Assembly (NCBI RefSeq): GCF_026339875.1
Contig: NZ_JAPEPZ010000001.1
Coordinates: forward strand, 5,332,001-5,396,000
Length of the DNA: 64,000 bases
Reading direction: 5' to 3'
From: Streptomyces sp. NBC_01571
GTDB taxonomy: Bacteria > Actinomycetota > Actinomycetes > Streptomycetales > Streptomycetaceae
The notes below the pieces were generated by a model. The model was not told the origin of the DNA and searched no databases. It was given only the letters and a program-made list of their open reading frames with translations. Within the stretch, counting starts at the first letter, position 1. Each line of letters starts with the position of its first letter. Position numbers and translations under genes: made by a program. Shown piece after piece: positions 17,723 to 25,600 of the stretch.

Positions 17723-18055
17723 GTGGCCGGCACCCTCAAGCACGTAACCGACGATTCCTTCGAGCAGGACGTCCTCAAGAGCGACAAGCCCGTCCTGGTG
17801 GACTTCTGGGCCGCCTGGTGCGGTCCGTGCCGCCAGATCGCGCCGTCCCTCGAGGCGATCGCCGCCGAGTACGGCGACAAGATCGAGATCGTCAAGCTCA
17901 ACATCGATGAGAACCCGGGTACGGCCGCCAAGTACGGCGTCATGTCCATCCCGACTCTGAACGTCTACCAGGGTGGCGAAGTCGCCAAGACCATCGTCGG
18001 CGCCAAGCCCAAGGCCGCACTGGTGCGGGACCTCGAGGACTTCATCACCGAGTAG
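17723..18055 (+). CDS. trxA: Thioredoxin
   Basis: Cytoplasmic protein-disulphide reductant, 110 residues, standard thioredoxin fold. Active site WCGPC with Cys33 and Cys36; the cis-proline segment MSIPTLNVY is present. GTG start with an AAGGAG ribosome-binding site 9 bp upstream. It is the second gene of the trxBA operon. A parS site and a 15-bp hairpin follow its stop codon. Confidence 0.97.
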   Translation: MAGTLKHVTDDSFEQDVLKSDKPVLVDFWAAWCGPCRQIAPSLEAIAAEYGDKIEIVKLNIDENPGTAAKYGVMSIPTLNVYQGGEVAKTIVGAKPKAALVRDLEDFITE

Positions 18056-18085
18056 TCGGTGAGCAGCCGCGCACAAGCGGCGTGT

Positions 18086-18099
18086 GTTTCACGTGAAAC
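18086..18099. other. parS site after trxA
   Basis: Exact GTTTCACGTGAAAC, inside an 18-bp palindrome (GTG...CAC flanks). It lies between the trxA stop and its terminator hairpin, in non-coding DNA. Confidence 0.85.
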
Positions 18100-18100
18100 A

Positions 18101-18134
18101 CGAATGGGCCGGCCCGGAAGGGCCGGCCCATTCG
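18101..18134. terminator. Bidirectional hairpin terminator between trxA and GNAT gene
   Basis: Perfect 15-bp stem (CGAATGGGCCGGCCC and complement) with a GGAA loop. It sits between convergent genes and can serve both. Confidence 0.85.
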
Positions 18135-18193
18135 CTTTGCCGGCTCAGACATCAATCACAGGTACAGAGCGCCGACTACGGACGCGTCGCCGG

Positions 18194-18811
18194 CTACAAC
18201 GGGCGAAGCGCCGGTTCCTTCTGTACCACCCCGAGGAGGCGGTCCAGCGCCATCTCCACGTCCTCCTTCCAGGAGAGCGTCGTCCGCAGCTCCAGCCTCA
18301 GACGTGGGTACGCGGGGTGGGGCCGGACGGTCTTGAAGCCCACTGCCAGGAGATGGTCCGCCGGCAGTACACAGGCCGGTTCCTTCCAGCGCGCGTCCCC
18401 GAAGGCCTCGATCGCCTTGAAGCCCCGGCGTAGCAGATCCTTGGCGACCGTCTGGACCATCACCCGGCCCAGTCCCTGCCCCTGGTAACCCGGCAGGATG
18501 AAGGCGGTCATCAGCTGGACGGCGTCCGGTGAGACCGGACTCGTGGGGAACGCGGTGGCGCGGGGGACGTACGCCGGGGGTGCGTACAGGACGAAGCCGA
18601 CCGGCACGTCATCCACATAGACCACGCGGCCGCAGGATCCCCATTCCAGCAGGACAGCGGAGATCCACGACTCCTTCTCCAGCTCGGACGTTCCCGCCTT
18701 TACCGCGGCTTCTCCACTGACGGGGTCCAGTTCCCAGAAGACGCACGCCCGACAGCGCTGGGGCAGATCCGAAAGGTTGTCCAGCGTGAGCGGTACGAGC
18801 CGACGCCCCAT
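18194..18811 (-). CDS. GNAT-family N-acetyltransferase
   Basis: 205 residues; transfers an acetyl group from acetyl-CoA to an unknown acceptor. The GNAT core is visible: VPVGFVLYAPPAY (strand 4), QLMTAFILPGYQGQGLG with the CoA pyrophosphate loop QGQGLG at 110-115, and LLRRGFKAIEAFGDA. The N-terminal piece LPQRCRACVFWELDP is typical of a streptomycete subfamily next to parAB. ATG start at 18811. Convergent with trxA across a strong hairpin. Substrate not predictable. Confidence 0.9.
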   Translation of the reverse strand: MGRRLVPLTLDNLSDLPQRCRACVFWELDPVSGEAAVKAGTSELEKESWISAVLLEWGSCGRVVYVDDVPVGFVLYAPPAYVPRATAFPTSPVSPDAVQLMTAFILPGYQGQGLGRVMVQTVAKDLLRRGFKAIEAFGDARWKEPACVLPADHLLAVGFKTVRPHPAYPRLRLELRTTLSWKEDVEMALDRLLGVVQKEPALRPL

Positions 18812-19163
18812 GAAGGATGTTCCTCGCTTCCTTCGCCCGCGACCCCGCGGGCGGCAGTCAGAGCGCTTCGCTCCCTGAGCAGGCTACCGACGAACCCGCC
18901 GACCGCTCCCAGGCCCAGGCCCGCGGTCACCAGTCCGGTACGGCTCACGCTTTGCATGGCCCCTGCCTCCCCGATGAAGGTGCCCCAGGTGAATGCGCCG
19001 TACCCGATCGCATCGTATCCAGAATGCGATTCCATCGATACCGTCAGAAAGCAAAGAGCGGGCCGTGTTCCGGTACACACCGGACATGACCCGCTCTTGC
19101 GGTCGGTCGATCCGAGATCTCCCGGGCCGGGATGCTCAGTCCTGATCTCCCGGCCCGGAACGC
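18812..19163. other. Intergenic region between GNAT and parB
   Basis: 352 bp. It contains the parAB terminator hairpin at 19054-19098 and presumably the GNAT promoter. A minus-strand open frame from ATG 18958 has a short hydrophobic N terminus but then runs into the GNAT gene in another frame; I do not call it a gene. Confidence 0.5.
19054..19098 (-). terminator. Imperfect hairpin downstream of parB
   Basis: A 9-bp outer stem (AAGAGCGGG with CCCGCTCTT) continues through a partly paired inner stem (CCGG with CCGG) around TACACA. It is placed 66 bp after the parB stop and probably ends the parAB transcript. Confidence 0.65.
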
Positions 19164-19171
19164 TCAGTCCT
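19116..19171. repeat. 28-bp tandem duplication across the parB stop codon
   Basis: Copies at 19116-19143 and 19144-19171 differ at 3 of 28 positions. The second copy includes the parB stop (19164-19166), so the first copy is the remnant of a duplicated gene end. Confidence 0.8.
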
Positions 19172-20261
19172 CCGTGTCCTCCGAGTCGCCGTCCAGGAGG
19201 CTCCTCTGCAGAACGGGTCCCTCGCCCGGGGCCAGCGAGCCGAGGATCCGCTCGAGGTCGTCCATCGAGGCGAACTCGACGGTGATCTTCCCCTTCTTCT
19301 GTCCCAGGTCGACCTTCACCCGTGTCTCGAAGCGGTCCGAGAGGCGCGTGGCGAGATCACTGAGCGCCGGGGAGAGCCGAGCACCGGCCCGGGGCCCCTT
19401 GGAGCGCGTAGCGGTCTGCGGACGGGATCCCATCAGGGTGACGATCTCCTCGACGGCCCGCACCGACAGCCCTTCGGCCACGATGCGGTGGGCCAGCCGG
19501 TCCTGCTCCTCCGAGTCGGCGACAGAGAGCAGAGCCCGTGCGTGCCCGGCGGAGAGAACTCCGGCGGCGACACGGCGCTGGACCGCCGGCGACAGCTTCA
19601 GCAGACGCAAGGTGTTGGAGACCTGGGGGCGCGAGCGCCCGATCCGGTCCGCCAGCTGGTCGTGCGTGCAGTTGAAGTCCTGGAGCAGCTGGTCGTAGGC
19701 GGCGGCCTCTTCCAGCGGGTTCAGCTGGGCACGGTGCAGGTTCTCCAGCAGCGCGTCCAGGAGGAGCTTCTCGTCCTCGGTGGCGCGCACGATCGCCGGA
19801 ATGGCGTCGAGCCCGGCTTCACGGCAGGCCCGGAAGCGCCGCTCGCCCATGATGAGCTCGTAGCGCGTCGGCCCCACCTGGCGCACGACGACGGGCTGGA
19901 GAAGCCCGACCTCCTTGATGGAGGTGACGAGCTCGGACAGAGCGTCCTCGTCGAAGACCTCACGGGGCTGACGCGGGTTCGGAGTGATGAAGTCGAGCGG
20001 CAGCTCGGCGAAGTGCGCACCGACCGGCGCGGCGGGCGCCTCCGGGCCGCCGCTCGGCGACGGCTCGTCGGTTTCCTGTGAAACAGGCGGCAGGGTGGCC
20101 ACCTTCGCCGCCGCCACTCCCCGCTCCGCGGTCAGCAGGGGTGCGCCCGACGGTGAGGTGGAGAGTCCACCCACCGGCGAGGAAGCCGCCTTCTCCCCTG
20201 TCGGAGCCGCGGGGATCAGTGCGCCGAGGCCCCGCCCCAGCCCTCGTCGTCGCTCGCTCAC
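19164..20261 (-). CDS. parB: Chromosome partitioning protein ParB
   Basis: CTPase clamp that loads at parS and spreads to organise the origin region for segregation. 365 residues. N-terminal ParA-interacting motif RRGLGRGLGALIP at 5-17; a disordered region to about 85; the ParB/Srx domain with NPRQPR (95-100) and the nucleotide-binding GERRFRAC (139-146); the helix-turn-helix segment THDQLADRIGRSRPQVSNTLRLL; and a C-terminal dimerisation domain ending in an acidic tail. GTG start overlapping the parA stop by 4 bp (GTGA). A decayed parS in its own coding sequence encodes VSQET (60-64). Confidence 0.97.
   Translation of the reverse strand: MSERRRGLGRGLGALIPAAPTGEKAASSPVGGLSTSPSGAPLLTAERGVAAAKVATLPPVSQETDEPSPSGGPEAPAAPVGAHFAELPLDFITPNPRQPREVFDEDALSELVTSIKEVGLLQPVVVRQVGPTRYELIMGERRFRACREAGLDAIPAIVRATEDEKLLLDALLENLHRAQLNPLEEAAAYDQLLQDFNCTHDQLADRIGRSRPQVSNTLRLLKLSPAVQRRVAAGVLSAGHARALLSVADSEEQDRLAHRIVAEGLSVRAVEEIVTLMGSRPQTATRSKGPRAGARLSPALSDLATRLSDRFETRVKVDLGQKKGKITVEFASMDDLERILGSLAPGEGPVLQRSLLDGDSEDTED
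20071..20084. other. Decayed parS-like sequence inside parB
   Basis: GTTTCCTGTGAAAC has the parS arms but two changed central positions, which break the CACGTG core. Probably no longer bound strongly. Confidence 0.4.
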
Positions 20262-21331
20262 TGGATCCCCTCCACAATGTTCTGACTGTTCTGTACGCCC
20301 ACATGGGCGTTCTGCGCGTCGTACGCCACGCCGACTCCTCGGAGGGCGATTTCTCGGGCGGCCTCAAGATACGAGAGGGCACCACTAGATCCTGGATCGT
20401 AGGTCAGCACCGTCTGCCCGTAACTGGGGGCCTCGGAGATACGGACCGAGCGAGGAATGCTCGTCCGCAGCACCTCCTCGCCGAAGTGGCTGCGCACCTC
20501 GTCCGCGACCTGGGACGCCAGGCGGGTCCGGCCGTCGTACATGGTGAGCAGGATCGTCGAGACATGAAGGTTGGGGTTGAGGTGGCCCCGTACCAGATCG
20601 ACGTTGCGAAGGAGCTGCCCCAGGCCTTCCAGCGCGTAGTACTCGCACTGGATGGGGATGAGGACCTCCGCGCCCGCCACCAAGGCGTTGACCGTCAGGA
20701 GACCGAGCGACGGCGGGCAGTCGATGAGGATGTAGTCCAGCGGCTGCTCATAGGCCTGGATCGCTCGTTCCAGTCGGCTCTCGCGCGCCACCAGGGACAC
20801 CAGCTCGATCTCCGCACCGGCGAGATCGATCGTGGCAGGCGCGCAGAAGAGTCCCTCCACATCGGGGACCGGCTGGACGACCTCGGAGAGCGGTCTGCTG
20901 TCGATCAGTACGTCATAGATGGAAGGAACCTCGGCGTGGTGGTCGATACCCAGCGCGGTGGAGGCATTGCCTTGAGGGTCGAGGTCGATCACGAGGACCC
21001 GACCGCCATGCAGGGCCAGCGAGGCGGCAAGGTTGACCGTCGTTGTGGTCTTACCCACCCCGCCCTTCTGGTTGGCGACCACCATGACGCGGGTTTGCTC
21101 AGGCCGGGGCAGGCCCTCGCCGGCGCGACCTAGCGCCTCCACCGCCAATTGGGCAGCACGACCGATGGGAGTGTCGTCCATCGGAGGCGGTGTTTCACGT
21201 GAAACATCCGCCCCCATCGACTCGGTACGGGGACCGGGGACCGGATCGGTCATCGGTCCCGCGATGTTGGCGTCGGACCGCAAGGATTCACTCTCCTCGA
21301 CTTCAGGCTCGCAATGAACAGAGCCTCCCAT
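20258..21331 (-). CDS. parA: Chromosome partitioning ATPase ParA
   Basis: Walker-type ATPase that moves ParB-parS complexes; in Streptomyces it acts mainly in sporulating aerial hyphae. 357 residues from ATG 21331. Deviant Walker A KGGVGKTT at 89-96, Walker A' DLDPQGNAS, and Walker B IDCPPSLG. The N terminus (1-80) is an acidic disordered extension. An in-frame GTG at 21505 would add 58 residues, but that start lies on a parS and reads FHVK from it, so I prefer 21331. Two exact parS sites lie within 200 bp of the start. The first gene of parAB; the promoter should lie in 21332-21668. Confidence 0.95.
   Translation of the reverse strand: MGGSVHCEPEVEESESLRSDANIAGPMTDPVPGPRTESMGADVSRETPPPMDDTPIGRAAQLAVEALGRAGEGLPRPEQTRVMVVANQKGGVGKTTTTVNLAASLALHGGRVLVIDLDPQGNASTALGIDHHAEVPSIYDVLIDSRPLSEVVQPVPDVEGLFCAPATIDLAGAEIELVSLVARESRLERAIQAYEQPLDYILIDCPPSLGLLTVNALVAGAEVLIPIQCEYYALEGLGQLLRNVDLVRGHLNPNLHVSTILLTMYDGRTRLASQVADEVRSHFGEEVLRTSIPRSVRISEAPSYGQTVLTYDPGSSGALSYLEAAREIALRGVGVAYDAQNAHVGVQNSQNIVEGIQ
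21192..21205. other. parS site inside parA
   Basis: Exact GTTTCACGTGAAAC, read in frame as VSRET (residues 43-47) in the disordered N terminus of ParA. Confidence 0.85.
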
Positions 21332-21489
21332 GCCTTCGGGGTCGTGAACCAGCGAGGCCCGTGCTTCTGTGGAGAAATCCACCTCTGTGGACACCTCCAC
21401 GCCCTCTCGGAGTGAACCGAGAGGCTGCCGGTCGCGGGGTTCGGCCGCGGCCCGGCCGCGACTGATGATGCCGTGCAACAGTGAGCGAC

Positions 21490-21503
21490 GTTTCACGTGA
21501 AAC
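21490..21503. other. parS site upstream of parA
   Basis: Exact GTTTCACGTGAAAC in the parA leader, about 160 bp before the preferred start codon. ParB bound here could affect parAB transcription (inference). Confidence 0.85.
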
Positions 21504-21668
21504 ACGATGCAAGGCCGCCACGGCCACGACGGCGCGACACTCCGAGTGACATGGTCGGGCAGCTTGTGTGGAGTACGGCTCGTCGTCAGGACGGATCAGC
21601 CGCAGTGACGAAGAACTCCCGGCTCCGTCATGCGGAGCCGGGAGTCCAGGTCGACCATCCTCGTGGGA

Positions 21669-22385
21669 TCAGCGTCGGCGCCGCGTTCGCCCGGTGCGCG
21701 CCGCCTTGGCCCGCTTGGCCGCGAAACGCACACCACCCGGACTCTCCCCGACCTCGACGCGTACGACGGTGGACAGCGGATCAACCACTCCCTCGCCGAC
21801 GTGGAGCACGGAGGTCTTGACCGCACCGAGCTTGCTGAGTGCCGTTGTGGCGCTCTTCAGCTCTTCCTCCGCGGTGTCACCCTTCAGCGCGAGCATCTCG
21901 CCGTACGGGCGCAGCAGGGGGATCCCCCACGTGGCCAGGCGGTCCAGCGGGGCCACGGCTCGCGCTGTCACCACGTGCACAGGGGGAAGCTTGCCCATGA
22001 CCTCCTCCGCACGACCACGGACGACCGTCACATGGTCGAGTCCGAGGAGCTCCACGACCTCGGTGAGGAAGGTCGTGCGCCGCAGCAGCGGCTCAAGGAG
22101 CGTGATCTTGATGTCCTCGCGGACGAGCGCGAGCGGAATACCGGGCAGCCCGGCGCCCGAGCCGACATCGCACACCGTCACGCCCTCGGGTACGACCTCG
22201 GAGAGCACCGCGCAGTTCAGCAGGTGCCGTTCCCACAGGCGGGGCACTTCGCGGGGACCGATCAGACCCCGCTGCACTCCGGCCTCCGCCAGGAGCTCCG
22301 CATACCGGACCGCGTCCGCGAAACGATCACCGAATACCTCACGCGCCTGTTCGGGCGCGGGAGGAAGCTCCGCTGCCTCCGTCAC
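21669..22385 (-). CDS. rsmG: 16S rRNA (guanine-N7) methyltransferase RsmG (GidB)
   Basis: Methylates G527 of 16S rRNA using SAM; loss gives low-level streptomycin resistance. 238 residues from GTG 22385, with AAGGA 8 bp upstream; an ATG at 22418 would add 11 residues. The SAM motif CDVGSGAGLPGIPLAL and the GidB signature LWERHLLNC and VTARAVAPLDRL are present. The basic C terminus (AAKRAKAARTGRTRRRR) is typical of streptomycete forms. It lies after jag in the minus-strand rpmH-to-rsmG gene row, separated by a hairpin. Confidence 0.96.
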   Translation of the reverse strand: MTEAAELPPAPEQAREVFGDRFADAVRYAELLAEAGVQRGLIGPREVPRLWERHLLNCAVLSEVVPEGVTVCDVGSGAGLPGIPLALVREDIKITLLEPLLRRTTFLTEVVELLGLDHVTVVRGRAEEVMGKLPPVHVVTARAVAPLDRLATWGIPLLRPYGEMLALKGDTAEEELKSATTALSKLGAVKTSVLHVGEGVVDPLSTVVRVEVGESPGGVRFAAKRAKAARTGRTRRRR

Positions 22386-22456
22386 GGGGGACCGTCCTTC
22401 CGTACCGCATAAGCGCATTGAGCGCTGACCACCAGGACTATCAGGCTGACAAAGTT

Positions 22457-22485
22457 CGGCCCCGCCTGCTCAACAGACGGGGCCG
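22457..22485 (-). terminator. Hairpin after jag
   Basis: An 8-bp GC-rich stem (CGGCCCCG with CGGGGCCG) lies 19 bp beyond the jag stop, between jag and rsmG. Confidence 0.65.
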
Positions 22486-22503
22486 GGGGAACATACGTAC
22501 CGA

Positions 22504-23013
22504 TCAGGCGGGGAGCACGACGACGAAGCGCTCCGGCTCCTCGCCCTCGGACTCGCTGCGCAGACCCGCGGCCTTCACCGCGTCGTGGACCACCTTGCGC
22601 TCGAAGGGCGTCATCGCCTTCATCTTCACCGGCTCGCCGGAGCTCTTGACCTCGGCCGCAGTCTTGGCGCCGAGCTCGGAGAGCTCCTCGCGCTTCTTGG
22701 CCCGGTAGCCCGCGATGTCCAGCATCAGCCGGCTGCGGTCCCCGGTCTCCCGGTGGACGGCCAGGCGCGTGAGCTCCTGGAGGGCCTCGAGCACCTCGCC
22801 GTCACGGCCGACGAGCTTCTGCAGATCACGGCCGGCGACGTCGCTGATGATCGAGACAGCGGCGCGGTCGGCTTCGACGTCCATGTCGATGTCGCCGTCG
22901 AGATCGGCGATGTCCAGCAGACCCTCGAGGTAGTCCGCCGCGATCTCGCCTTCCTGCTCCAGGCGGGACAGGGTGTCGCCCTCGGCGGCGGCGGAGGTGG
23001 TGCCTTCCGTCAC
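22504..23013 (-). CDS. jag: Jag/SpoIIIJ-associated RNA-binding protein (KH-R3H)
   Basis: 169 residues. A short acidic N terminus is followed by a KH-II domain (about 45-105, with LVGRDGEVLEALQELTRLAV) and an R3H domain (about 105-165, with MTPFERKVVHDAV and the basic strand after it). Jag/KhpB proteins bind RNA and are linked to cell-envelope growth; the gene is nearly always beside yidC, as here (15 bp after yidC). GTG start at 23013. The R3H arginine context of other Jag proteins (xSxGxxPxRxVVV) appears as SEGEEPERFVVV. Confidence 0.94.
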   Translation of the reverse strand: MTEGTTSAAAEGDTLSRLEQEGEIAADYLEGLLDIADLDGDIDMDVEADRAAVSIISDVAGRDLQKLVGRDGEVLEALQELTRLAVHRETGDRSRLMLDIAGYRAKKREELSELGAKTAAEVKSSGEPVKMKAMTPFERKVVHDAVKAAGLRSESEGEEPERFVVVLPA

Positions 23014-23028
23014 GGGATGGACTCCTTC

Positions 23029-24324
23029 TTACTTCTTGGACGGGGACTTGGGCCGCTGCGGGCCCTTGCGCTGTCCTGACTGGGCTTTGCTGCGGGTACC
23101 GGCGCCCGGCTTGCTGCCACCGCCTGCCGGCTTGGGGGCGGCCTTGGCGTCCTGCGGCTCGTCGGACTTGACCAGCGAGGTCTTCGGTTCGGACTCGTCC
23201 GTCGTCTTCGCCGTACCGGTCGTCGTGCTCGACTGGCGCTGGGACTTGGACTGGCGCTTGGGCTGCTGGCGCTTGGGAGCACCGCCGCCGGTGGTGATCG
23301 TGGTGCCGTCCTCGGTCTCGACGACCGTCGCGCTCTCGCCCTTCACCACGAGGCCGTCGGGCTGGGCTACGAGGCCCGCCTTGGTCAGTCCGTTGATGAA
23401 CTTGCGCTCGAACTCGTTGCGGTCGCGGCCCTTGCCGACGATCGTCTTGACGATGGTCTTCTCGCGCCGGTTGCGGGTCTTGCCGTGGTGCGTGACGTGC
23501 TTCTGCAGGCGCTCCAGGTACGCGGCCTGGGCCTTGCTGCCCGGAGTCGGGTTGTTGCGGATGACGTACATCTGCTGACCCATGGTCCACACGTTGGTGG
23601 TGAGCCAGTAGACAAGGACACCGACCGGGAAGTTGATGCCGAAGACGGCGAACATGACCGGGAAGACGTACATCAGCATCTTCTGCTGCTGCATGAAGGG
23701 CGTCTTCACCGTGGTGTCGACGTTCTTCGTCATCAGCTGACGCTGGGTGTAGAACTGCGATCCCGACATCAGCACGATCATGATCGCGGTGACGACACGG
23801 ACGTCCGTGATGTGAGCGCTGAGCTGGCCGACCTTGTCGGCGCTGTCGGTGAACTTCGAGGCGAGCGGGGCACCGAAGATGTGCGCCTTACGGGCGCTGG
23901 CGAGCAGCTGATCGTCGATGACGCCGATCGTCTTGCCCGTCGCGATGCCGTTGAGCACGTGGTACAGGGCAAAGAAGAACGGGGACTGCGCCAGGATGGG
24001 AAGGCACGAGGAGAGCGGGTTGGTGCCCGACTCCTTGTACAGCTTCATCATCTCTTCGGACTGACGCTGCTTGTCGTTCTTGTAGCGCTCCTGGATCTTC
24101 TTCATCTCGGGCTGCAGGGTCTGCATGGCCCGAGTGGCCTTGATCTGCTTCACGAAGAGCGGGATCAGGCAGATACGGATCAGGATCACCAGGGACACGA
24201 TCGACAGGCCCCAGGCCCAGCCCGTATCGGGACCGAAGATCGTCCCGTACACGGAGTGGAACTGGACGATGACCCAGGAAACAGGTGTCGTGATGAAGCT
24301 GAAAAAACCGGCAATCGTGTCCAC
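23029..24324 (-). CDS. yidC: Membrane protein insertase YidC
   Basis: Inserts and folds membrane proteins, with or without Sec. 431 residues, GTG start at 24324. Gram-positive-type Oxa1/YidC core with about five membrane helices between residues 5 and 270, including [20 protein letters not shown] with the conserved groove arginine, and [18 protein letters not shown] long, very basic and Pro/Lys/Arg-rich C-terminal tail (about 290-431) probably contacts ribosomes. Lies 3 bp downstream of yidD. Confidence 0.96.
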   Translation of the reverse strand: MDTIAGFFSFITTPVSWVIVQFHSVYGTIFGPDTGWAWGLSIVSLVILIRICLIPLFVKQIKATRAMQTLQPEMKKIQERYKNDKQRQSEEMMKLYKESGTNPLSSCLPILAQSPFFFALYHVLNGIATGKTIGVIDDQLLASARKAHIFGAPLASKFTDSADKVGQLSAHITDVRVVTAIMIVLMSGSQFYTQRQLMTKNVDTTVKTPFMQQQKMLMYVFPVMFAVFGINFPVGVLVYWLTTNVWTMGQQMYVIRNNPTPGSKAQAAYLERLQKHVTHHGKTRNRREKTIVKTIVGKGRDRNEFERKFINGLTKAGLVAQPDGLVVKGESATVVETEDGTTITTGGGAPKRQQPKRQSKSQRQSSTTTGTAKTTDESEPKTSLVKSDEPQDAKAAPKPAGGGSKPGAGTRSKAQSGQRKGPQRPKSPSKK

Positions 24325-24327
24325 TAA

Positions 24328-24681
24328 TCAGGCTCCTTGAGCATGGGACGGAGTCTCGGCGGCCGGGCCCGGGGCAGTGGTCTCCCCGGTGGCCGGTTCG
24401 GCGGCGGAGGTTCCGCCCTTGCGTGCGCGCCAGGCGTCGCGCACCATCTCGTGCCACCGCGGACGCTTGCGCGGCGGAACATGGTCCACCCCGCCCAGCG
24501 ACCACGGATTGCACCGGAGGATGCGCCAGGCGGTGAGTGCCGTTCCCTTGATCGCACCGTGGCGGTCGATGGCCTGGTAGCCGTAGTGGGAGCACGACGG
24601 GTAGTACTTGCACACCGGCCCCAGCAGCGGGCTGATCGTCCACTGGTACAGCTTGATGAGAGCCAGCAGCGGGTACTTCAT
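24328..24681 (-). CDS. yidD: Membrane protein insertion efficiency factor YidD
   Basis: 117 residues, ATG 24681. Contains the conserved YidD block: [25 protein letters not shown] and [15 protein letters not shown], with three cysteines. A membrane-associated accessory to YidC. The last 35 residues are a low-complexity Ala/Pro/Glu extension not found in shorter homologues. Its start overlaps the rnpA stop by 4 bp. Confidence 0.94.
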   Translation of the reverse strand: MKYPLLALIKLYQWTISPLLGPVCKYYPSCSHYGYQAIDRHGAIKGTALTAWRILRCNPWSLGGVDHVPPRKRPRWHEMVRDAWRARKGGTSAAEPATGETTAPGPAAETPSHAQGA

Positions 24682-25049
24682 CGCGCGCCCCCTCCCAGCA
24701 GCCGCTGAAGAGCGGCATCCAGGTCTTGGGCCAGCTGTTCATGGTCGGCGTCGCCCGCACCGGGCAGCGCTCGTACGACTACCAGGCTACCGGGGGCCAG
24801 CAGGCCGACCCGGTCACGCATCAGATGGCGAAGCCTGCGCTTCACCGCGTTGCGTACGACGGCTCCACCCACGGCTTTGCTCACGACGAAACCCGCACGC
24901 GTCGGGGGAGCGCTCTCCCCAGGCGCGTGCGGGTCCGTTGCACCGCTACGAAGGTGGACGACGAGGAGCGGGCGTCCGGCCCGGCGTCCTCGGCGTACCG
25001 CGGTCGCGAAGTCCTCGCGCCGCCTCAGCCGATGCTCGGAAGGCAGCAC
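24678..25049 (-). CDS. rnpA: Ribonuclease P protein component
   Basis: Protein subunit that assists the RNase P RNA in maturing tRNA 5' ends. 123 residues, GTG 25049. Contains [16 protein letters not shown] at the N terminus and the RNR signature [13 protein letters not shown]. It follows rpmH by 18 bp, the classic rpmH-rnpA pair next to dnaA. Confidence 0.95.
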   Translation of the reverse strand: MLPSEHRLRRREDFATAVRRGRRAGRPLLVVHLRSGATDPHAPGESAPPTRAGFVVSKAVGGAVVRNAVKRRLRHLMRDRVGLLAPGSLVVVRALPGAGDADHEQLAQDLDAALQRLLGGGAR

Positions 25050-25067
25050 GTCATGACCTGTAAATGA

Positions 25068-25205
25068 TCAGGCGGACAGGCTCGCGCGACCCTTGCCACG
25101 GCGGTTCGCGAGAATCGCGCGGCCGGCACGGGTGCGCATCCGCAGGCGGAAGCCGTGGGTCTTGGCGCGACGACGGTTGTTCGGCTGGAAGGTGCGCTTG
25201 CTCAC
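25068..25205 (-). CDS. rpmH: 50S ribosomal protein L34
   Basis: 45-residue, very basic protein translated from GTG 25205 as [19 protein letters not shown] followed by the conserved [19 protein letters not shown] block. Sequence and length are diagnostic for L34. First gene of the minus-strand row rpmH-rnpA-yidD-yidC-jag; its promoter must lie in the region shared with dnaA. Confidence 0.97.
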   Translation of the reverse strand: MSKRTFQPNNRRRAKTHGFRLRMRTRAGRAILANRRGKGRASLSA

Positions 25206-25600
25206 TCGGGGGCTCCAGAAAGAATCGGTGGTGGCGGGGTGCCGTCCTGGCTGTCACCGTGCGCCCACGAGTAGCTCGCATTACGCCCGAGTGCACCGCT
25301 TCCCGATCACTTTTCGCGATCTGTGCCCATCGGAGGCAGGCGGCAGCAGCCATCGACAACTCGACCTGGTTACGGTACGCGCGGCTGCGCCATCCGGTCA
25401 AACCAGCACCTGGCGAGAGACACTATCCACAGGCTGGGGACAACAACTTGAACCACAGCGGTCGCCCTGACTACCGTGGCTGAACTCCGATTCGTTCCCT
25501 TCCCACCGCCCCAGCGGTTTTGTTCCCCCTCCCACCCGACTGACTTCCCAACCTGTTCCCAGAACCACACGTTCGTGGGACCCGTGAGAGAGCGTGCCCT
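25206..25600. promoter_or_regulatory. Divergent rpmH/dnaA promoter region
   Basis: 395 bp between the two starts. It contains a DnaA-box-like CTATCCACA at 25423-25431 (two changes from TTGTCCACA), consistent with dnaA autoregulation known in Streptomyces. No promoter hexamers can be assigned with confidence. Confidence 0.6.

Noticed and set aside
18100..18500. Plus-strand frames beginning MFHVKHEW after trxA
   Set aside because: They start within parS, run through the terminator and lie antisense to the GNAT gene.
18823..18957. Small minus-strand hydrophobic frame before the GNAT gene (starts MQSVSRTGLV)
   Set aside because: Its N terminus looks like a short membrane protein, but it continues out of frame into the GNAT gene and I know no conserved gene there. 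Ribosome profiling would settle it.
21332..21505. N-terminal extension of ParA starting MFHVKRRS at GTG 21505
   Set aside because: FHVK is simply parS translated in another frame, the extension has low complexity, and the ATG at 21331 gives the usual ParA length.
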